A stretch of DNA of 64,000 nucleotides from Arthrobotrys musiformis (taxonomy: Eukaryota; Ascomycota; Orbiliomycetes; Orbiliales; Orbiliaceae), in NCBI GenBank assembly GCA_036971715.1, contig JAVHJL010000001.1:1984001-2048000 (forward strand), given 5' to 3'. The translations under genes and the position numbers were made by a program. The notes under the pieces were generated by a model. That model made no database searches and was not told the DNA's origin. It saw nothing but the letters and a program-made list of their open reading frames with translations. Shown here piece after piece: positions 11,161-20,122 of this stretch. How positions within the stretch are numbered: position 1 is the first letter of the stretch; every line of letters starts with the position of its first letter.

Positions 11161-11965
11161 AATGTATATCGTAGCACCTAGGTGCCAGCATACTATAGAA
11201 TGGGGTTCAGTTTATCCACGAAAGCAATATGAGAAGTTGAAGATCATATACACAAGCTCAAGGCATCCTCGAGACAAAGTTTCATCCCACCGACGACAAC
11301 GCGGGGCTTGTGCAAAATGCAACATTTTAACATAGATCTGATCTAGAAACTGACAGTCTCAAACTCAGTATTTTATACAGAGATTAAATTTGTAAAATGG
11401 TTGCAATGGAATAGTTAGAATTGTATCTTAAATATGATATTCGTTTACTATCGTTGGCGCGATTTGTTCGAAACTCAAATCGCATAGGATAGTGCATTGG
11501 GAGGTAAAGCTCTGGATTTCACATGCTTGACCAAACCTCGCCGCAGCACCTTCCGAACATGCTTTCGTAGCGCTTCTCCAATGGCGAGCCCGGCACCCTT
11601 GCTCTCGAGTCAGATTGTTGCATGAGTGGCCCAATTAGTGCACCACTTTCCCCTAGTCTCCTTTGAATCCGAGATAAGAAGCTTTTTTTTGCTCTACTGG
11701 AATATATCTCGCCCCGGGCCTTCGCTATATGCAGACACGAGCTGCACAGCTGCGGTAGCTCAAATTCGGCTGCCCCGCGCTAAATCTCAACAAAACTTTG
11801 ACAATTGCATGATACTGGAGCGCATCGAGGTCGCACCAGCCCAATAACTCTATATCTCGCTACCACAAAAAACAAAGGCTCATTTGCGAAGAAAGACCGA
11901 CGTGAAGCAGTGGGCACGGAGATAGCAGGAGTATATAGAGAGAGTTAGGCTGCGTGCGCGGTGCA
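11161..11965. other. Intergenic region
   Basis: This 805 bp region separates the antiporter stop from the P450 start. Open frames at 11428-11634 and 11626-11847 have no recognisable features. No gene or repeat is supported. Confidence 0.5.
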
Positions 11966-13747
11966 ATGCTCGCCGCATATGTTATAGCCAGCGCCAGCCT
12001 GGCCTATTTCGTCAAGCAATTGGTCTACCGACAGTCACGCAAGATAACTCGGGACGGGAAGTCGCTACGGTAAGTTCCACCACCGTCAACACAAAAGTCA
12101 GGATCTCAGAATCCGGCGTGGATCCATGGACCCAGTCTGTCACAAATATTATGAAAAATAGCTACTGACGGCTGGTCACAAATAGGAACCCGCCTGGAAC
12201 ACTGCCACTATTTGGCAATGGTCTCAAATTTCTTTTGTTAGACCGTCAGTCGCTGTTCGACTGGTTTAGCCAAATTCACAATGAGATTTTTGGTTTCGAG
12301 ACGTATGAGATCAGTGTGCCGACCCTGCCACCGGGTATTGTGGTCAGCAATCCCGATGTTTTGGAGTTCATAATGAAGAAGGAAGGGAGCGAGGGATTCG
12401 GGAAGGGTCCATTTTTTGAGGAGAGGAGTTGGCATTTATTCGGTAGTATGAATTCTGATTCTTTTGTTTTTGGTTACCACCCTTCTTTGTATGAAAGCGA
12501 TCTGATTCGGAGGGTATAACTAGGGCACGGAATCATCAATGCGTCGGGCCAGTTATGGAAAACGCAGCGGAAAGCAGGGAATAGATTCTTCGCCGGCTCG
12601 CATTTGCAGGCCCTCGTCGACGAAGTTTTCCCAAAGTTCTGGGAGAAGGCAAGGGAGGAACTCGATGAAGCGGCGGAGACCGGGAAGATAGTTGATATGG
12701 AGGAGTTATACTTGGAATTCACGACGCGGGTTATGGGTAGAGTTGCTTTCGGTGTATGTTTCCTACCCTTTGCGAGGATGCTGGCTGGGGGATTATGTTA
12801 ACTCTGTTCTCTAGATGGATTTGTCGAACTCGCATCCCTTTTCAGCGGCGTTCGACTATGCCTCTGATCTCACCGGCCTCCGCTTTCAAAACCCACTATG
12901 GAAACTCAACTACTATTTATTCGGGCAGAAATTCCGAAAAGCCGTCTCAATAGTAAAATCCTTTGGAAACGAAATCGTTCGACTGGCAGTCTGCCGCCGT
13001 GAGAGCGGTGATGCACTGATTAATAAAGATCCTGAATCAACAGAAGACGGTGGCGACCTAGTGGAAATGCTCCTCGATGCCGTCCCAGAACACCACGTCG
13101 TTGCCGATTCTGCCATAAACTTCCTATCCGCCGGACGGGATACAACCGCAAATTCCATGACCTGGGTACTCCATCTCCTATTAGAGCAGCCAGAGTTTAT
13201 ACCATACATCACGGAAGAAATACCGGCTGCTGCATTCCACACATACGCCAGTTTGAGCACAGCACTGACGCCAAAGAGCCATGCGGTATTCCTTGAGACG
13301 CTGAGGTTATACCCTCCTGTCCCATTCGAATTGAAGCAAACCCTCAACCCAGCTGGGATGACTCTTCCAGATGGAACGGTGTTACCTCCCCAAAGCGTGG
13401 TTGTGTGGTGTCCATACGCATACGGTCGGTCGAAGAAGATATGGGGCGATGATGCTTATGATTTCCGACCCGATAGATGGATTGAAAAATCATCTCTTAT
13501 AGATGGAGTTGAAGAGGTCAAGTTGAAAGTGAAAAGCTCATCCGAATACCCTGTATTCAATGGGGGTGCTAGAAGTTGCTTGGGTAAGAGGATGGCCGAA
13601 GTTATGGGCGTATGGGTACTAGCGGAATCATTGAGATATTGGGAATTTGAGGAAGTAGACAAAATAGGGAGAAGGAGGAGCAGAAACAGTTTAACCCTAC
13701 CGATGGAAGGTGGCTTGAAGGTCAGGGTTAGGAAGAGGAAAACATAG
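11966..13747 (+). CDS. Cytochrome P450 monooxygenase (fungal CYP52-like)
   Basis: This haem-thiolate monooxygenase has 507 residues in four exons: 11966-12069, 12186-12442, 12524-12753 and 12815-13747 (introns of 116, 81 and 61 nt). The N-terminus is a single membrane anchor (MLAAYVIASASLAYFVKQLVY) followed by the NPPGTLPLFGNG proline hinge, placing it on the cytosolic face of the ER. The I-helix motif AGRDTT is at about 303-308, the ExxR pair ETLR at 358-361, and the haem ligand loop FNGGARSCLGK with C452 matches FxxGxRxCxG. The segments LFGHGIINASGQLW and NSMTWVLHLLLEQP resemble alkane/fatty-acid hydroxylases of the CYP52/CYP63 group. Substrate is therefore likely a long-chain lipid, but that is inferred from resemblance. 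Downstream neighbours are an RTA1 protein and a catalase-like protein. Confidence 0.9.
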
Positions 13748-15356
13748 ATCATACTATCATAGACGAGATAGTTTTCTTACATAAAAATACAATCTTTTAG
13801 CCGAAACTTCAAAAATTAGTTTCTCCTATGACGCCTTCAATCAAACCGCTTTCGGAACTCATATTCGAAAATCAACATATCGTTATGAAGTTTGATAGTT
13901 GGGGCTCTCGTTTCCTGATTATCTCACGAGGATTACGTGGACACGACGAGAGAAGGGCATAACGTTAGGGTTTTCGAATTCAGTTTACCACAAAAGCGGA
14001 CGTCGTAAACGGGGCTCAGCTATCCTGCAGCCTTTCCCACACTATTATCGTTAGTCAGCCTCCCGGTAGCGGGCCCGAAGGCTGGGTCGGAAAAACTCTT
14101 GACCGCATAGGACATCATGTTGGTTGTGAACTATTGAGTGCGTAATGCATGCTCGGATCTATGAATGGGCATAATATTCGAGCTCGTCCTGCTGTGTTGC
14201 GGTGTGCCCAATCGCCGATAGATCATTTAGTGTAGAGGAGTTATAAGTTATAATTAGTACCACGAACATCAATATTAATATGTGAAAAGTTGGTTGAATC
14301 CCGGCATGAGATCAAGAGATTTAATTTTTCTAATCAACCCAAAGGCATAACGCATGCATCAGCGCCTCGAAACAAAGTGGCTCTCGGGCCCTCTAGAACA
14401 GAAACAACACGAAACGTCCAAAACTTCGTGTTATTTTCTCAGATACGAGGATAATATTATATAATGGTAGAAAGTTGACTGGCAAATAGCTTTGGAATGC
14501 AACTTCAGTGAACGGCAAGAGATTTCTGGGCCGAAAGAGCTTACGACGCTTCCAAGCCGGTGCAGATGCGCCCTCGCGTATGTCGGGCCCCAAAATGCAA
14601 TACACTAGGCTCGAAGGCGCTCTACAACCCATTGTGTTCAGAAACATGCATGGATGCCATGGCGCCAATGATTGACTATACCCTGCCTCAAGCTATAGAT
14701 AAATGGCTTTTGATAGTTAGCAAATATGCCCAAATTAATAAATTGTATCCTATGGCGTTGAAACATAGCCGGTAAATAATGGCGAGCCAAGATTAAGCTT
14801 AATTTGTTAATCTTGTCCTCGTTTTAGTTGTCACCCTATGATGATGTTTTACAGGGGCTTCCCCAGCGTGACTGGTTTCTCTCTCATATCAAAGTGACGA
14901 GAGTGGGATACTTGGATACTCCTAGCCTCGAGACCATGCGCTCTGCTGTTACGCAAGTCGGAGGCTTTTACGGAGCTATTCACGATTTTCTGACGGCGCA
15001 TTGCAAGAAATACTTGTTTGGTTTCCAAGTTTCTTTTTCCCTCTCACGTTTCGTGGCTGGTCATGAATATCGGATTCTGCTCGCTACACCCCGTGGGCAG
15101 CTAGAGACTATGCCAAACGGCGCACCGGTGCCCATTCTTTAACAGATAGTTCCATGTACATTGACAGACTATAAAGTTGCCCAGCTGCTCCACGTCTGAA
15201 AATGGTTCCTCAGAGCAGATACGACTGACAATTTCTATAACTCTCACTTTCATTTCGATATTTTACCATTTATATTTCTTTATTAGGATTGATTTTTATC
15301 TATTTTCCATATATTCTTCATCTTCTAGCCGCAAATTTGTCAACAACTCGATCAGA
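13748..15356. other. Intergenic region with possible gene relic
   Basis: This 1.6 kb gap lies between the P450 and RTA1 genes. Two short plus-strand frames (14560-14775 and 14828-15142) are separated by an intron-like stretch with a GTAAAT donor and a pyrimidine-rich TTTTAG acceptor, but the splice would join them out of frame. They may be the remains of a decayed gene. I do not recognise a family. The last part is an AT-rich leader for the RTA1 gene. Confidence 0.35.
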
Positions 15357-16523
15357 ATGGTTTGGAACGGCGACGAGTCTATTAGGCCAAACAATACGGA
15401 GCTTTGCACAATTGACACTTGTCCCCTGTCGGATAGTGTCTACGGGTATGCGCCAAAGCTAGCTCCCAATGTCGTCCTACTGGTACTTTTTGTTCTATCG
15501 ACCATTGGATTTATTGTCGTTGGTATTTGGAAGAAGACATGGGGTTTCTTTATTGCTATGAGTTTGGGGGGTCTTCGTACGTCAAAAATCGCACCCTCGT
15601 AATGATAGCAGTTTTTAGAAGCGGAATAACCAAATGCTAAACGGATTCACCAATATTACAGTCGAAGTTATCGGATACATCGGACGAGTCGGAGGCAGTA
15701 GCGATCCCTTTAATGGCCTTGGTGGACAATCTTTCATGATTCAGATTTGTTGTTTGACCGTGGCTCCGGCCTGCTACGCGGCTGGAATATACCTCTGTCT
15801 GGCACGAATGTGAGGCTCAAGGCTCCTGTTTATTTTGCCTAATATTAGGGCACATCGAAGAGCAAATCTCTAATAGATATTCTACAAAATAGTGTCACTG
15901 CTTTCGGCGAAGATATCTCTCGGATCAGGCCCCGCTGGTACACCTACATTTTCATTACTTGCGATCTCGTCTCCCTCGTAACCCAATCCGTCGGCGGTGC
16001 TATCGCCTCTACTGCAGATGACGCTGAGGGCTCTAAACTCGGCGGCGATATCACCCTTGGAGGCCTTTCGTTCCAAGTCTTTACTATGACTCTCTTCATG
16101 GTTCTTTGTGGAGAGTTCGCCTGGAGGTGTTGGAATCGCCGACACATGTTCGACGAGAAGCAGAAGGGATTGAGGGAGAGTCCAAGGTTCAAGTACTTCT
16201 TATACGCTATGGCTGCTGCGACCTTCTTTATCTATGTCCGATGCGTTTATCGAGTGGCCGAGTTGTCGAAAGGTTGGGATGGCCCGCTGATGACAAATGA
16301 GGTTTACTTTATCGTATTGGAGGGAACGTGAGTACCTACTCCTTTACCGTTATGGTTTTTTTTTTATTATCTTGCTGATTGTGCGATCTATTCTAGGATG
16401 GTTATTTTGGCCTGCCTCTGCCTTAATGTTTTCCACCCGGGTATTTGCTTCGAAGCTAGCTACGCATCGAGAAACAATGCTTCGAAAGAGTATAGTGGGA
16501 GCTCGGACGAGGTGACACAGTAG
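15357..16523 (+). CDS. RTA1-like seven-transmembrane protein
   Basis: The model has 319 residues in four exons: 15357-15576, 15662-15809, 15863-16327 and 16397-16523 (introns of 85, 53 and 69 nt). It belongs to the fungal RTA1 family, linked in yeast to resistance to 7-aminocholesterol and to lipid or sphingoid base export or sensing. Family marks are EVIGYIGRVGG, APACYAAGIYLCLAR, RPRWYTYIFITCDLVSLVTQSVGG, the FRxxYR-like VRCVYRVAEL and TNEVYFIVLEGT followed by the last helix and NVFHPG. Seven hydrophobic helices are visible. The second intron is only 53 nt; I placed its acceptor at 15862 because the more obvious TAG at 15876 would create a stop. The N-terminus carries an extracellular stretch with N-x-T (NNTEL). 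It lies beside a P450 and could handle the same lipophilic compounds, an inference from position. Confidence 0.87.
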
Positions 16524-16894
16524 CCTAGTCGCCTAATATATACCTGGGCGCATGTCCCAAACTTACACCTTTACTCGTTCCCACAAGCCCTTCCAATGAC
16601 AATACACTACCTATCTCAAACTCCCATTAGTATACGCAAAAGAGCCTTATTTTTTACCACATTCAAATTTAATCACTCTTATGTTTCTATTACACAAATT
16701 TACTCTAGTCACTCATTGTAATTCTCGCTAAACATTGAAATTTCGACCGCTCATTTCATTAAAACTTCAAACACTATAGCTAGAGTACTAGACGCAACAG
16801 CCATTACGGCACATATAAAGAGACTATCAAGCAGGTGAATACATGTACACCTGAAGTAAGCAATATTGATGGTCCAACTCGCAGCAAGACTTGC
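16524..16894. other. Intergenic region between convergent genes
   Basis: This 371 bp stretch holds the facing 3' ends of the RTA1 and catalase-like genes. It is AT-rich and no gene or clear hairpin is seen. Confidence 0.5.
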
Positions 16895-17920
16895 TTAAAT
16901 CTGTAGCTCTGGAGCCGCTCGCCTTTCCCTTCCACTGATCAAGTAGATCGAAGCCCTCATATCTAGCAACGGATCATCCGACGACTCGACCCCATCAACT
17001 CTTGGAACAGGATCATAAATTATATACTTCTGATCCTCCGAGTTCTTCGGCTCAGCCTCCAAAGCCTCCAACTTCAAAGTTCCCAACTCAACAACCTTCC
17101 TAGACTCTGGCCAGTGAACTGTTGCATCATGTGTAGGATCCCCTTCCTCTGCGATTTGGGCTACCAATTTCAATTCAACTGGTCCGGAAGCCAAACGGCC
17201 CGGAAGTTCTTCAAAAAGAAAGTTTGGTGATTTCCCCTCCAGTGCTTCCTGCGAAAGTACCTCAGTGCCAACAGTCGGATGGACTTGATATCTAATCGTA
17301 GTCACCGCACCATCCGCAGCGATGAGTTTGAAAGCATTGACGCCGAAATAGCTCAATCCGACAAAACTCTCAGCCGTGGGCTTGGGAGCCTGAATAAACG
17401 CCAGTGTTTCGGGATGTGCTCCCAAAAATGCCTCTAACGGCGTTGGGCTTTCGCCCTTATATGCTGCATTGGCTCCCAATGCGCCCAGGAATGCGAGGAA
17501 GTCTTCACCCGTCTTCACAGGAAAGAATGGGGTAGAGTGGGTGATTATATCGGTGTGCTTGCGCTCGCCCAGGTTGAATCGGATACCGAGACCACGGGGG
17601 CTGGCGTTCGGGTCCGCATCTGGGATTACTGGTATACCAGTGGAATTCGAGAAACGGACGGTTATGGGAGTGCGTGAGTTGAAGTGCTGGGCTTTGCTGA
17701 GCTTAGCGGCCTCTGGGGTTGGTGTGAATGTACCGGTTACGAGTGTTCCCTTTGCGTGGGCTGGAAATTAAGTCAGCGATCTAAACTACGATATCATTCT
17801 TTGGTTATAAGCTAGAGTAGTACCTGGTCTATATCCTGGATGGTTGCCAAAGGCACTGTGGAGAGCCCCGACGAGGGCCCCAGCGGTACTATTGGTTTGG
17901 TCGTTTGTTGAAAGTGGCAT
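16895..17920 (-). CDS. Catalase-like haem peroxidase (SrpA-type small catalase)
   Basis: The model has 320 residues in two exons (17920-17824 and 17760-16895; 63 nt intron). It matches the catalase core found in short catalase-related peroxidases: GNHPGYRPAHAKGTLVTGTF with the distal histidine in PAHAKG, then RTPITVRFSNSTGIP with the conserved arginine and asparagine, SPRGLGIRFNLG, and the FFPVKTGEDFLAFL block. The proximal part (IRYQVHPTVGTEVLSQE) is where a tyrosine haem ligand would lie. The protein lacks the long C-terminal flavodoxin-like domain of large catalases. No signal peptide or clear peroxisomal PTS1 is seen (the C-terminus is PELQI), so a cytosolic location is likely. It could use peroxide to oxidise organic substrates rather than dismutate it, as known for this subfamily. 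It is convergent with the RTA1 gene. Confidence 0.85.
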
Positions 17921-18982
17921 ATTTTCGAACGAAAAAAAGAATTTACTAAGGTATTGAAGTTTCTAGACGGTATGAAGTGGCCGCAGTATAGCAACTGTAG
18001 ATATACAGTGAAGGCGATAGGGATGATTGATTACGTTGATATATTCACTCTAGCTTAAGGACTTTGTAGCTGCTTTATATACTTTGAACTCAATTGCGAA
18101 TCAAGGTTCACTAGCAACCGCTTGCCTATCTTATCCGGTACACAAAGAGACCGAAACCAACAAAAAAGGACGCCTGATAGATTGCGGGGAACTTTAGCAC
18201 TCTGTCGCCATCATATCTTCGACTAACCAGTTTGTGTGCACGTATACGCACATGTTGTCTCCAACTTCCGCCATCACGGCCTAAAAACGAAGAGCTAAAC
18301 TAGAATAAGGTTCCAACCGGTTTTCTGGGACCGTAGCGGGGCAGGAGTGGATGACAAACCCCACCCCTCCATTTCAAATGTATGAATTCTCATAGGTCAG
18401 AAATTAAAGCACGGAATAAACGTTCAGGATTATTCTGCTTAGTGTGCATAATTTTGACGGATTCGTATCTGGAGGTCAGGATGGAAGGTTTACTAATCAC
18501 GCTACGACTTTCTCGAACTTGGCTCAGTCAGCAGGGATTGTTGGAATTTGTGCGTTGAGGCCATAGAACGGGCTGCTGGGACGGCAGAGCCGGCTGGAGG
18601 CGCTCGAGGCGGGTTAGCGTCGAAGAATATGGATTATGTCAGGAAGTAATATTATAATGTGGAAAAATGATATCATTTGTTCTGGAGTTAACGAGGGAGC
18701 TATAAACTAATGGAGTATCTATCGCTCCGTTCAACCCAACTAAATTTATTATTCCCATTGCATGGAAGTCCCAGAGATAGTGCCACCCGTGATAAATCCA
18801 TTGCGATATATTTCTAGAGATTGGCATGGTCCGCATGGGCGGTCTAGGCCACCGTCCATCATCACGGCCAGCACAATCAGGCTAAATCGACTCAAAATTT
18901 AACGCTGCTCGAAATTTTATCGATGCCAAAATTAATGGCTTTCAAGCTGCAGGGCGGAATACTATCTCACCTAGTATACTCC
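17921..18982. other. Intergenic region
   Basis: This 1.06 kb stretch holds the promoter side of the catalase-like gene and the 3' flank of the small peptide gene. Short frames (for example 18639-18836) have no features. Nothing else is seen. Confidence 0.5.
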
Positions 18983-19237
18983 TCACCAGCCCCTAGTCGG
19001 ACGCTGCTGCGACGCTGACGGCTGAGTACTGCGCCGAGGCTTGGGGGTATCATCGGCCGGCGTGGCATCACGTTTCCAAGGATGTGCGGGCCAGACCAAT
19101 GGCTTAATAGTTGGTTGTGGCCTGGTCGTGCTGGTGGCGTCTGAAGGTTCAGATTCAGGCTCACGCTTCCAGTCTGCAGGTGCAGCCTCGGCGAAGGCTC
19201 CAAGAAGGAGGAGAGGTAGAATTTGGGCGATCTTCAT
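18983..19237 (-). CDS. Small secreted peptide precursor with Kex2 sites
   Basis: The gene encodes 84 residues in one exon. Residues 1-18 or so (MKIAQILPLLLLGAFAEA) form a clear secretion signal with an AEA-type cleavage site. The mature part has no cysteine and is rich in Pro, Ser, Thr and charged residues. Dibasic sites fit Kex2 processing: DWKR (24-25), PWKR (55-56) and PRR (68-69), and the two KR sites share a W-K-R context. Cleavage would release a middle peptide of about 30 residues and shorter tails. No known family is recognised. It could be a pheromone- or effector-like peptide or simply a proprotein. Its neighbour downstream on the same strand, the 837-residue protein, is also a Kex2-site-rich secreted product. 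The overlapping minus-strand frame 18967-19203 is less likely because it lacks a signal. Confidence 0.55.
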   Translation of the reverse strand: MKIAQILPLLLLGAFAEAAPADWKREPESEPSDATSTTRPQPTIKPLVWPAHPWKRDATPADDTPKPRRSTQPSASQQRPTRGW

Positions 19238-20122
19238 TATGGAGAAGTTTTAGCAGCGCAGAAAGCTAGGCTAGGCAAGTGAAATCAAGAGTTCGTCTTG
19301 GTAGGAAGACTAGGACGATTAAAATTGATTTTGGTAGTGATCCGGTGCGGATAGGGGATGGCTAGAGAAGTTTCCCTGATCGACCAGATCCACAAAGGGG
19401 TTCTAATACTCATATTTATAGACGGTAGGCGACCCTTTCACAGGTGCGGATATTCATCTTCGCCTCCAGAAATATGGTAATGAGAATTAAGGCCGGATTG
19501 TGTGATTGAGTGTCGACATGTCGAGTTTTGCAAATGATCTAGCAAGATGTAGAAAGTTACCTTATGAAACGTATATCGATATCCTCTACGACGAAACCAA
19601 GCGCCTAAGCATCAAGTGATCACCCTTTGTACGACGATAAGCATTGCAGAAACGATTCTGGGATTCGGGTCTCCGTATCATCCTACTGGCTACGTTTGAT
19701 TGTCAGGGACTCTCCAGGCTTATTGAAGCTTACGGTTCGGAATAAAAAGGCTCGAAACTTTGAACGGTTATCTATGATATCCTCAAACCTTACCAAATTT
19801 GCAAATAGCACACCTCAAATACCCGGAGAAATATCAGGGCCTAATTGGTGAATCGACATTTTACTAATATATCTACATCCACTCACGCGGACCTGAGACC
19901 GGTGAGCAACATCCTGGACCTGGTTACAGGTATGCGCTATATTTTATTCCGAACGGCATATAATATGTATTAAACAATTTAGATACAGATCGATCTTGAG
20001 TCTAAACTACTTGTACAAAGAAACGAAAGAGCAGATTCATGAAACGAGTGACTGAAGTTAATTAAAAATCCCAATACCCCAAACTAAGCCCAAAATGACA
20101 CATAATACTAACATTCATACGA
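19238..20122. other. Intergenic region
   Basis: This 885 bp stretch holds the promoter of the small peptide gene and the 3' flank of the 837-residue gene. A plus-strand frame at 19627-19851 has no supporting features. Confidence 0.5.

Noticed and set aside
11966..19237. Secondary metabolite or RiPP biosynthetic cluster
   Set aside because: There is a P450 and a small Kex2 peptide, but no core synthase, DUF3328/UstYa-type oxidase or transporter of a known cluster type in the window.
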